DNA from: Microstegium vimineum
Lineage: Eukaryota > Streptophyta > Magnoliopsida > Poales > Poaceae
Assembly (NCBI GenBank): GCA_022036555.1
Contig: CM039129.1
Span: forward strand, 27,640,553 to 27,704,552
Direction of reading: 5' to 3'
Length of the DNA: 64,000 nt
Shown here in pieces: positions 34,760 to 44,583 of this stretch (its first letter is position 1; each line of letters begins with the position of its first letter). The notes under the pieces were generated by a model, which was not told where the DNA came from, did no database searches, and saw only the letters and a list, made by a program, of their open reading frames with translations. Both the position numbers and the translations under genes were made by a program.

Positions 34760-36435
34760 TGTTGGTATTTCTTATGACTATTGGATAAATCCGCAAGCGC
34801 ACAGATTATACCGTTGTAGCACTTCACCTCGGAGTATTCCGGGGTATCGTATTTATATTCTCCCAAAGGAAAGCAGAGCTAGAAATGATAATAAAAGAGA
34901 GATCCTGGAGATCACCTCAATTTAGTACCAACTAGTGTAAGGGGGTAATCGATATAATGATGGGAAGGTGATGATGTAACAAACCGGTAAAGATAAGTAA
35001 GAGATGACTAGTGAGTATAACTATGTGGGAGGACAACGAGAGAGTAAAGGACTCCTGTGATTCCAACTCTACCTTTGTGGATTTAACTATGGCACTCAGT
35101 TGAGACAAACATCAATTGATTCCTCAATACAAGTATGCTAGGTGAGGGGATAGATCAGTAGGAGGACAAAACTCCTACCGGACCGCGCCCTCTTCTTACG
35201 GGGGCCTTATCTTTTAAGAACTTGCCTATAAACATGTGGTGGACTACAAAGACTAGACAAGGTTGTCACCTCTTGCTAGCTACCACAAACAATCCGTGCA
35301 ACAAGAGATAACCAAAGGTGAGATTAAGTATAAGAACCACGCTTACACCTATTCTTACTACTCTAATCGTGTATACGACAACTAGAGCACCCTATAACAG
35401 GCGATGATCGCATACAGGAAAGGCCACAAGGATCTCAATCTAGTTTATAACAACTAATTGACAAGATAAACCACGATAATACTATAACAAGTATAATATT
35501 TCACAAAGTAAAGACTAAGTAGAGTAAAGAAGGAATATTGTATTGAATAAGTAAAGTCTTACAAAAGGGAAAATACACAAGAGCTTATACCAGATCCTCC
35601 AGGAAGACAACTCTGGAAAGCCCGAGCAAAGCTCAACTCAATTCTAACTCCCACACTAGAGAACACCACTAGACTGATCTCCACTTGATAACAACAGTGG
35701 TTTGTATGGATTACATCATGATTAGAGAGGGAGGTCTAAGCCTCATTTATAGTGGGAGATGGAGTAGGGGCTACTCCAGTGCCACGTCATCGATCCAGGG
35801 GGCTTCAATCCTTCTCCCTTGGATCAAACCGCCATACAACCGCCTAGACTGGACGGATTGGATTTCCAACATGTGTGCTTTGTTGGGGCGGTTGAGAGGG
35901 ACCCAACCGACCAAAGTGACCATTCGGCCGAATGGTCCTATGGCCAGTGGGCCATCCCCTGACCTTGTGGGTGTGGCCCCACTGGTTAGGGTCTAAGTGG
36001 GGGCCAGATGGGCCTAGGGGAGGTTCGGCCGAATGGCCCTGTGGGCCCCTAGCCCACCTCGTCCATCCTGGTGCTAGTCCCACCAGTCATGTGAAGTGGT
36101 TGCTCATTCTGGAGTGTTTTTCATGTTGATCTCTTTGGTGTGGGCCCATGGATCATTGTACAATACTTATAAGCCGTTCGGAGGAAACACAAGGTGATCT
36201 GATGGTTGATAATCATTCTAAAAGATTTCTCCTGGATCATGGCTGAGGGAGAGACCTGGTGGACCCATAGTGGGTCTCTTTTGTTCCATTTCCTTATATC
36301 TGCATTAAAATATTCATGGACATGTGGAACTTGTTATTTAATAAATAATACTCATGTGATGATTGTTTTCTCCTCGATCCTAGGTCATTGGCAACATTTT
36401 AGTTATATAAAAGTGGGTCATAATTTGTGCCAACA
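34760..36435 (-). mobile_element. Solo LTR with perfect CCCAC target duplication
   Basis: Starts TGTTGGTATTTC and ends TTTGTGCCAACA, flanked by CCCAC at 34755-34759 and 36436-36440. Inverted ends TGTTGG/CCAACA are typical of LTRs. A CTATAAATGAGGC box on the minus strand near 35735-35750 suggests leftward orientation. No internal retroelement sequence is present, so this is a solo LTR left by LTR-LTR recombination, probably of a gypsy family. Confidence 0.85.
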
Positions 36436-36440
36436 CCCAC

Positions 36441-37209
36441 CATAGCTCGCCGCCAAGATCCTCTCACCGGCGTCCTGCTCACCCCTGCTCCACCACTAAG
36501 TCTCCCTACTAGGGTTTCACCCACCCTCCACCTTGACACTACCAGTCAAGGAGAACTTTTCTCCCTAGGGTTTCCCTAACCCTAGGTTTCGGGACAATTC
36601 GTCGGTTCGTTCAAAATCCGACTTCATCTTCAATCATCGACTTATCCTCATCAATTCTAGGGTATGGTTTCAATCTTTGACTACGCGTTTTGTCGTATCA
36701 TGGATAACGTCATGTCCTAGGATGATTCTTTGCAAATCTCTTGATCATTTAGACTCCAATTCACTAAATCAAACTTGTCAATTGTGATCCGCAGTTGGTA
36801 ATCATCCTTGTGGAGTGTGGTTTGGAGTCTTGATGTACTTTGATTAGATATGCTCACTTATCTCAGGTGCGATGGCAGTTTTTCAATCTACTCTTACCTA
36901 GATGCTTGCTTCCATACGGTATCTTATCTCTAGCGATTATATATGCTTATATGCATCTATCTATTCTATCTAGCAGCAACAGTGGCAGTTAAAACTCGGG
37001 GCAAAGCTCGCGAGTATGGATTGAGGCAAAGCCTCACAAGGGTCAGTCCAGTGGCTTGCAGGCCTCTCTGTCAGTTGGTACTTGCATTTGTTTGTGACAG
37101 AGGGAGTTGATCCTTGGCAGTGGTTCTTGCAGTTGGTAGTGGTTCTCACTTGTCAGTTTGGGCAGTGTTTCTTGTCAGTGGGTAGTGGCTTCTCTTTTGT
37201 TGATCAGTG
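36441..37209 (+). other. Leader-like sequence before the long 3' ORF of copia
   Basis: C-rich leader continuing from 34755, then AT-rich intron-like sequence. 36970-37260 is unusually dense in CAGT (about a dozen). No coding frame recognised. Confidence 0.35.
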
Positions 37210-39870
37210 ATGGCTCGTGGTTCTTGTGCTCGGGTCAGTGGTTCCGGTGATGACACTCCTCCCCCTCCGCGTCCTTCTAAGGACAAGGGGAAGAAGAAAA
37301 TGGTTGAGAAGCCTAAGAAGAAGTGAAAGCTAACAGAGGCTGAGCAGGCCGAGGCAGTGGCAGATGCAGCAAATTGTGCCAAGCATGGTGGTCAAAGGGG
37401 TTCTGTTCGTATCAGTACACCTCCGAGGGTTCTACCTTCTACACCACCCGCCCAGTCAGCGACAGAGGCACTTCTAGAGGAGCCCGAGCTAGCCACCGAT
37501 GTTCTTCCAGTACCGTTGGCGCCAGCTTCCTGGGGACGGGTCACACGTTCCCAGGCTACTCAGTCACCTTAGAGCGCCTCAGCAGCTCCTACTTCAGAGT
37601 CAGCCTCTGCTCACCTTGACCTGAGGGAGCTCACAGCGAAGCAAGTGAAGAAGCTTCAGTTTGTTCAGCTAGAGAAGTGGTGCCTGGATCAGCGTGACCC
37701 TAGAGCTTCCCGCGGATGGCACACTACCCTTATGGAGGATTTCTATAGGGCAGCACAGCTCGCTTGCATTCAGATACGCCCTCACAGAGTTTGCTCTTTG
37801 GAGAGCCTTGTTGAGATTGCTGGTGAGGAGATCCGCCCCTACATTGAGTATCTTCCGGGCTTCGCTGATCTCCTTGGTCGTTCCGGAAACTATATTGAGA
37901 GGTGGGTCAGGGAGTTCTATGCTTCAGTGTGGATTGAGCCAGATCACCGCTTCTTGCAGTACACTTTCAGAGGAGAGCATCATAGGCTCTATTTGACACA
38001 GCTCAGAGAGATACTTCACTTGACAGGGACAGCGGACCAACTTTCCCTTCACTATGATTGCTATGGAGGAGTTTCCTTGCCACGCCGAGCTCGAGGTGGC
38101 CGCGCTTTGTCAGTTCAGGAGGTTGCTCCTCTCTTCAGGCCACCCTTCACAGAGGGTTCTCGTCGTACCCCAGCTGAGCTTCAGCCTACCATTCGTCGTT
38201 TGAATGATGTTCTATGGCGTACCCTGCTGCCTCGCACCGGCTACAAGGATGGTTTGACCAACCCGCAGCAGTTTCTTCTACAGGCCCTCGTCTCATAGAC
38301 ATAGTTTGATATAGCGGACTTTCTTGTGTCAAAGATTGAGGATGTGATTTCAGATGGGATGCGGGCTCGTCGATAGTTTCCCTATGCACATTGGATATGC
38401 GCTATCATTGCTATCATGCATGAGAGGACCGAGCCCGGACTTTGTGCTCTGCTAGATGCGTCTGAGGATTCCTTTCCACCTTACAGAGCACTAGCTTCTA
38501 TTGATTGTTGGTTTGGGAACCGGGTGCTTCAGCTTATGAAGCAAAGGACTGCACCAGTAGACAGAGATGTTGTGGATGCACAGGATGATTCCATTAGAGG
38601 CTTTGAGCAGCAGGAGCTTCATGACTTGAACACCAGGGCAGCTGCCAGACCTGAGGATACCTCTTCTGACAATTCTGATGCAGATTTCCGCCCCATTCCT
38701 GAGATGCCTCCACAGACACACGATGCCAAGGCTGGTGGCTCTGGCACTGGTTACACTTCAGACACACTTATTCTGAAGGTTCTGGACCGGATTCAGGAGC
38801 AGCAGGACTCACTTGTGACAGTTGTCACCCAGGTCTAGCAGCGACAGGATGAGCTTCAGAGGCAAGCTCAGGAGCGCTATGATCAGCTATAGCGACAGTC
38901 TGAGGACAGACACTATGAAGTGTAGCGGCAGATGCTCCAAATGCAGTTGGAGTCACAGCGTATGCAGCTACAGTCCCAGCAGATCTAGCAGCAAAACATG
39001 GCCTTTATGGACCATATGATGAAGTGGACTGGTGCTCCTCCTCTTGAGTTCCCTGTACCACCACAGATACAGCTGATGACTCAGTCTCAGCCCTCACAAT
39101 TAGTTGGCCCTGCAGTGGCCCTTTTTCCAGCTCTTGGCCCCGTTGTGGGCTCTCAGCAATCAGTGGGTCAGTCAGTGGCCCCTCCAGTGTCAGCCGGTCC
39201 GTCTGTCACTCCCACCCCTGCCATACAGTCCAGTGGACTTCAGGGTGCCGGATTGACCTCCCCGTTCCAGTCCTCGGCGACACAGGTCACACATTGGTTG
39301 GACACCTTAGGCCCGATTCAGCAGTTCACCCCTCTCACTACCGGCTTCACGCCGATGTCTGCTACGATGGGTGCCACTGCTAGAGACCTTTAAGCGTCAT
39401 TCAGCAACATCACAGGGCAGCCCTTACCCACTGGTCAACAGGTAGCAGCTAAGATAGAGGCCGAGTTTGTGACACCGACAGCTGGTCAGCATCGTTCCTC
39501 CGTTGCGTCATCAGAGGCTACTCTTGACAGTCGTGCTCCAGCAGTCTCCACTCCTCCTCATGATATCGTGACCGATGCCACCGTTGTCTCCTCCACTCCA
39601 GCTCCGCCTGAGCAGCCACCGGTTCCAGAGACTCCAGTTGGGTCAGCTCCCGAGGCACCCTCAGAGACAGTGGCAGTTCCTACTCCTGCTCCAGCTACAG
39701 CTCCAAACACTTCGGCAGCAGAGTTAGTCGGCTCGTTAGCTCCGGTCCCCCAGACTGCTTCACGTTCAACTCCAGACACTCAGGGGGAGGACTCTGATGA
39801 TGATGATCTTGAGGATTTCTGCCGACTTGACCGCTCCACGGCTGCTTCCACTCCGCCTCTAGACGCTTAG
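37210..39870 (+). pseudogene. Long extra ORF of the copia element (env position), 10 in-frame stops, no frameshift
   Basis: A single frame of 887 codons from ATG 37210 to TAG 39868. N-terminal basic, Pro/Lys-rich part (KDKGKKKMVEKPKKK); then a globular region at 37640-38290 (KKLQFVQLEKWCLDQRDPRA, LPGFADLLGRSGNYIERW, LYLTQLREILHLTGTADQLS) like the putative plant transposon protein domain seen in many grass retroelements; then a Gln-rich coiled coil (38750-39000) and a long Pro/Ser/Thr-rich tail with an acidic end (EDSDDDDLEDF). Internal stops: TGA 37324; TAG 37570, 38296, 38302, 38374, 38836, 38890, 38923, 38986; TAA 39391. Most TAG lie among glutamines where CAG is expected. No signal peptide or membrane segment is evident, so I do not call it an envelope protein. 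Function unknown. Confidence 0.65.
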
Positions 39871-40320
39871 ACTTTGGTGTTTCAACGCCAAAGGGGGAGA
39901 GGGAGAGTCGAGTAGATGGGCTAGCCTCAGGGGGAGCTAGTAGGACTCGTTCTTTTGATGTGTAATATACTCTATCGCATCATACATCAAGTCTACCATC
40001 TTTACGCATTTGTGAGATATGTGTGTGGTGTTTGAGACTTGATAGTAGTGTGACATGTGTGTGAACCTACTATCTATATCATGTCACTTGGTTATGCCAA
40101 TGCTTCCGCGCTAATCTCTGATCTTTTGGTATAGCATATCCTTTTGAAATCAAGTACTTTTCTCAATTCATATCTTTTGTGCTTGTCATGGCTTGAATGG
40201 TTTAGGCATGTATTTTTGTTTCTTATTACTAACCCATGCCTATCTCATGTCAAGTCATGTTTCTCTTAATCAAAATTCTCTCATATTCTCTACTCGAGCT
40301 TGTATTATCATCAATCACCT
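39871..40320 (+). other. Copia 3' spacer before the purine tract
   Basis: Contains CAAAGGGGGAGAGGGAGAG at about 39889, an upstream purine-tract-like sequence, then AT-rich non-coding sequence. No gene seen. Confidence 0.5.
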
Positions 40321-40333
40321 AAAAGGGGGAGAT
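40321..40333 (+). other. Copia polypurine tract
   Basis: AAAAGGGGGAGAT directly abuts the 3' LTR start TGAAGAATC; this is the plus-strand primer site for reverse transcription. Confidence 0.85.
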
Positions 40334-41933
40334 TGAAGAATCATGGTCCCTTGTGTTTAGGCGATTAACGACAATGCTAGGTCACTATGACTAATGTGTG
40401 TTTTGCAGAGGCAAGGTCATTAGAGTTAGGTCATAAGTGATGCTTATTGAATGGGCTTAATGGATATTCATGCCCTCAAGATGGAAATCGTTTCGGTTTT
40501 AAAGGATGGTGATTCAAGGTGAAGACTAGGCTAGCTCTTAGTGCCATGAGGTGTGAGAAGGGCACTAAGTATAGACTAGGGCTTTGTTTTTCCTTTGACC
40601 GTACTATTAAGGGGGGTATGAGGTTAGTAGCTTGACCTAGGAGAGTTTGGGAATGTTGGTGTATGCACACTTGTCACAACTAGTCCTAGAGACCCTGCTA
40701 ATAGCCCTTGAGTTGGTAGGACCAAACCCCTAGAAGAGACTTAGTGAAAAGAGTTGAAACAGGGGGAGAAAGAGGCTCCGGACCAGTCTGCCTAGGAGGC
40801 GTCGGACCAAGGAGAGTGGTCGGACGGTCCCTGTCTTAGGCAAGTTTCAAAGGGATAGCTCCGGACCACCTGTCCTGGAGAGCTCCGGACCATAGACGAG
40901 TGGTCCGGAGGTCCCTGCCAGAGGAAGTAAGCCTCAGAAGAGGCTCCGGACTAGTCCGACGGTGTGGATGTCCTCTAGTCCGACGCTTCGAGTAAGAAAT
41001 CTTTGGGAGTCCAGTGAGCACCCTGGCTCCGGACCTGAGCGTCGGACCAGGGCGTCGGACCATAGCGAGTGGTCCGATGATGCCTGCTTTCCAACGAAGT
41101 TTGAATTGCCAGTAAGCTCCGGACCAGTCACTATGGTCCGGTGGTGTGTGTTCCAGACTAGTCCGGTGCCTTTGCAGAAAGTGGAAAAGCAGGAAACGGC
41201 TAGTTTTGAAGGTGGGGACTATTTATAGTTGCCCTCTTTGTCCCTGAGAGCTCTCTTGACCATTGTTTCACCTGAGGAACCTTTGAGAGACTTCTTGGAG
41301 AGCCAAGTGCCTAGTGAGGGAGAGATTTGAGAGAGTTCAACTTGTTCTTCCCTCCTAGGGTGATTAGGAGTGACTTGTGTGCATCCATCCACCTTCCTAG
41401 CCTTGAGTTGGTCAAGTGAAGGTCTTGTGCTTGTTACTCTTGGTGTTCAACAGCACCTAGACGGATGGGTGGTGTTCAGAGGAAGTGATAGTAGGAAGAT
41501 TGTCGGCGGCTCTTCTCCAAGCTTCTGTGATCGGTTGTGGGCGATTCACCGAGCCGGAGTGGCGAAGAATCAGCCCGTAGAGAGCACTCTACCCTTGCGC
41601 GGGTAGAGGGGGAGCTATACCTTGCGAGGTGCTCCAACGAGGACTAGGGGGGGTGTCAACACATCGATACCTCAGGAAAACATCGCGTGTCACCAATTCT
41701 CTATCCTTAGCTCTTTACATTTTGCATTACATTTCCGTTGTGTTCTTTCAATTCCTACTAGAATTCCTTAGGTTGTCTTTCCTTTCATTGGCTTGCTATT
41801 GCTTTATAGTTAGGATACACATTGCGGTAGGCACTAGGGGGTGATTGGCATCACTAGGTTTTAATATTGCTTTAGAAATTTAAAAGAAGCCCAATTCACC
41901 CCGCCCCCCCTCTTGGGCATCTAGATCCTTTCA
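40334..41933 (+). repeat. Copia 3' LTR
   Basis: 1.6 kb, TGAAGAATCATGG to GATCCTTTCA. Contains repeated CCGGACCA/GGTCCG words at 40770-41160 and a TATTTATA box at 41220-41227. It represents the unexpanded LTR and shows where the 5' LTR gained its inserts. Confidence 0.9.
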
Positions 41934-42010
41934 CGTGCGTTAGCCAATTGGAGAACTAGTGGTTTAGACATGACTGAATACAAGTTGTCGGACATTGATT
42001 AGATGAACTT
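41934..42010 (+). pseudogene. Terminal exon piece of the outer CACTA ULP1-like gene
   Basis: After the copia duplication the frame of the 14855-16236 segment resumes: QYR at the junction, then ALANWRTSGLDMTEYKLSDI and a TAG near 41999. The clean resumption shows the copia inserted near the end of this gene. Confidence 0.65.
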
Positions 42011-42239
42011 GTTGTAATGTACTGCTGAAAATGCTTTTGTATAATGAACTTGTATATATAATGAACTTGTTGTAACTTTGTGATATCGGTTCTCTTGGAA
42101 GAAGACAACACATTCATGTAACATACTTGTTTAATAAATGTATGCTTATCTCCTCTTATATAATTTGTGCTTGAATTTGAGACAAATGTTTTGAAATCAT
42201 ATTTAAAATTTAAAAAATATTTTTTTTGTTTTTTGGAAA
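42011..42239 (+). other. 3' region of the outer CACTA
   Basis: AT-rich, with repeated AATGAACTTGT phrases (42000-42075); probable 3' untranslated sequence. No gene seen. Confidence 0.4.
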
Positions 42240-42500
42240 ATATTAACCGTGGCGGTTGCTATAAGAAACCGCCACGGTTAATAGTAATTAACAGTGGCGA
42301 TCTACATAAGCAACCGCCACGGTTAATGGCATTAACCATGGCGGTTGGCCTAACATAACCGCCACGGTTAATAGCCATTAACCATGGCGGTTGGCCTAAC
42401 ATAACCACCACGGTTAATGCCCCGATTAACCGTGACCATTGATCCATGGCGGTTGGAATAACCGCCACGGTTAATCCATTTTAACCACCACGGAAAATCA
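42240..42500. repeat. Right subterminal array of outer CACTA
   Basis: About ten copies of TTAACCGTGGCGGTT / AACCGCCACGGTTAAT in alternating orientation, matching the left array. The 3' terminus CTGTAGTAGTG follows at 42504-42514. Confidence 0.88.
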
Positions 42501-42514
42501 TTTCTGTAGTAGTG

Positions 42515-43413
42515 CATGACTCAACACGTATGACATTGGGGTTCGTAAGATGCAGTTGTATCGTACATGTTGAAACAGATCTAACCATACTCAAACCAAT
42601 CTAATGACTAGATATATGTCTCGAACCCGCGACATGTAACAACCACAACTAATGAATTAGCCAATTTGATCATAGATCTATAGCCTTTCTGAATGTAAAG
42701 AAAGAAAGCAACAGAGACAAATAGATCTAGATAGAAATAAAGCACAGGCCAATCCATTAGATGAGATTGGGCAAGATATTGTAACAATAGATTAAACAGA
42801 GCATGATAGACAATATCGATAACTTGATGAATCTATTAGATCACCAATCTAATAGAGCCGATAACTAGCTTGAAGCCACGATTCATGTGAGATTGAAGCA
42901 ATGCAGCCCCATGAACAATAGATTCAAACCGATAACTAGCTCATACCGAGCTTGCACGAGTTACACAATATAGCCGTACAAACAAGATATGAACCAAGGC
43001 TAGACTTACAAGCAAAACTGGAGGTCGATCTAGTCGATTCAGCCCAATCCGTCGAAGGTTCACCGAAATCTACTCTACTCCTACTCCTAGGGGTAGTCGA
43101 AGGCCGGAAACTAAGAACTAAGTTGTGTATTTGATTGATTGGATGTCTTTCTCGTTTCCTAACCTTTGCTATTTATAGACCACATAGCATAACCCTAGCG
43201 CAAAGCCAACCGTTGGCTGAAATAAGGAAACCCGAATGTCTTGGGCCTCAATCATCGGCGCAGCCCACCAAACGTATCTCAACAGCCGATACACGATATC
43301 TTCTCCGAGTCGGTTACCTTAACTAGTCTTTCGGGTCCACCTGTGTGCAGCATATCTTCCGTCTTCGACCCTCATTCGTATCTATCTGATCGTACTAAAA
43401 TACGGTGTTAACA
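42515..43413 (-). repeat. Ty3/gypsy 5' LTR, remaining part
   Basis: Continuation of the LTR interrupted at 3162. On the minus strand the LTR begins TGTTAACACCGTATTTT at 43413. A TATA box (TATAAAT on the minus strand, 43171-43177, in GGTCTATAAATAGCAAAGG) gives a transcription start near 43140. The first three bases are the CAT duplication of the CACTA. Bases 43414-43418 (GTTGG) would be the gypsy target duplication; its partner is outside the window. Confidence 0.7.
43171..43177 (-). promoter_or_regulatory. TATA box of the gypsy LTR
   Basis: Minus-strand CTATAAATAGC about 240 bases inside the LTR, the usual distance for a plant LTR promoter. Confidence 0.6.
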
Positions 43414-43545
43414 GTTGGGATGCTCTAATAATCCTTAACTTTTTACACACTTCTAGATATCAGCTATGATATGATAGAACCGTTGCGTTCATCGATGGGA
43501 CGATTCTCGGGCGACCGGGCGATGCAACCTTGCAACATGCAGCAG
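43414..43545. other. Older flanking DNA between gypsy and the MITE
   Basis: About 130 bases of unassigned sequence that joins, on removal of the middle block, to 57069 onward. No gene or repeat recognised. Confidence 0.4.
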
Positions 43546-43904
43546 GGTACATACAAGAGCAAGCGCAATGTTTATCGCGGCACCCGTCCATAGGGTTGGC
43601 CCCTACCGCAGGTAGCAACACTTAAATTGTACGCCACAATGTATGCAGATCAACAAGTCTATAGGAGTGGGTCCCACGATGAATTAAAAATCTTCATCCC
43701 CAACCTCCCTTATCCCTTCACGTGAGTGTACGGAGCTTTCCTTCCTCAACCTATCTACTGCTGTCGCCGCCTCCGTCGTCTCTGTCCCGATCTCAGTCCT
43801 TCCACCGAATCAAGCCATGGCCTTCCGTGTCTACCTCCACATCTCTCGCACCTACTAGGATCTACAATTTCTCTTCCCAATGTAGCTTATAAATTAGATC
43901 GGTC

Positions 43905-44150
43905 GGCTCTCGCGGACACTCGGCGTAGCAACCTGGAGGGAGTCGGCCGGACCGCGGACGCCCGGCGTGGCAGCCTGGAGGGCGGCTGCCCGACGGCGGA
44001 CGTCCGACGCGACGACCTAGAGAGCGGCATCCTGACCGCGGACGCCTGGCGCGGTAGCCTAGAGGGGGCTGCATGACCGCGGACGCACTAGCCGACCGCG
44101 GACGCCCGACGCGGTAGCATGAAGGGCACCGGCTCGACCGCGGATGCCCG
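43905..44150. repeat. GC-rich tandem repeats, Harbinger copy 1
   Basis: Units of about 35-45 bases containing GACCGCGGACGCCCGGCG and GCAGCCTGGAGGGCGGCTG, repeated about six times. They are CpG-dense in an otherwise AT-rich element and conserved in copy 2 (52965-53215). They give repeated ADTRRGSLEGG-like frames that I regard as artefacts. Confidence 0.75.
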
Positions 44151-44583
44151 GTGCGGCTACTCACGTGGATGCCCAGAGCTACGACTCGCGTTGTGCATGG
44201 ACGCTTGGGTCGCACGGATTCCAGAGGTGGCGATACAACTTGGGGACGCTGGGGCAGTGACCTCGTGGGGGACTCCCAAGATTAAAAAATGAGCATGATT
44301 TGTGTCTCTGCATCTTAGCAGGTATCTCAACCTTCAATCTCGACTCTACAGTACTTCAGTTTTAGATAGAAAAAACTAGGAACTTAGATTGTCGTCAAAC
44401 AATTGCCTTACTTTAAATATGATTACAAAGCATAATATGATTACAAAGCATTTGAAGAAAACACACAATCCTAAATTTATTGGACAATGCAAAATATCTA
44501 GTTGATGCAGTACAGTAAAAAATTACATGGATGACACTGATCTAATCTTGGTCTGGTTCATATTGTTGTGTACTAAATTTTTG

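Larger units (their letters stand above)
16237..41933 (+). mobile_element. Ty1/copia retrotransposon (SIRE/Opie/Maximus type), nested and expanded
   Basis: LTRs begin TGAAGAATCATGG and end GATCCTTTCA (16237-19877 and 40334-41933). A tRNA-Met primer site follows the first LTR at 19880 and a purine tract AAAAGGGGGAGAT precedes the second at 40321. Gag, protease, integrase, reverse transcriptase and RNase H follow in copia order, then a long extra open region before the 3' LTR, as in the SIRE clade. It carries three later insertions: an LTR-like insert in the 5' LTR, a CACTA in pol, and a solo LTR downstream of pol. It lies in the ULP1-like exon of the outer CACTA; removing it restores that frame. 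Confidence 0.9.
3163..42514 (+). mobile_element. Outer CACTA (En/Spm-type) DNA transposon, split by a copia insertion
   Basis: The left terminus reads CACTACTACATAATTT and the right terminus, reverse-complemented, reads CACTACTACAGAAAT; both are flanked by CAT. Dense TTAACCGTGGCGGTTA-type subterminal repeats lie at both ends (about 3190-3480 and 42240-42500). Inside are, in order, a TNP2 transposase pseudogene (3940-7423), a CTA/TAC-rich minisatellite region, an internal block of subterminal-type repeats with a TATA box, and a second multi-exon gene ending in a ULP1-like protease domain. Without the 25.7-kb copia insertion (16237-41933) the element would be about 13.7 kb, within the range of autonomous grass CACTA elements. 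Both genes carry many stops, so it is non-autonomous now. Confidence 0.9.

Noticed and set aside
37210..39393. TAG used as a glutamine codon (altered code)
   Set aside because: Plant nuclear genomes use the standard code; the Z-ISO gene here shows no internal TAG, and the stops are confined to transposon genes with other decay. Kept only as a remote readthrough possibility.
37210..39870. Retroviral-type envelope gene
   Set aside because: The position is right for a SIRE-type env, but there is no signal peptide, fusion-like or transmembrane segment that I can see.
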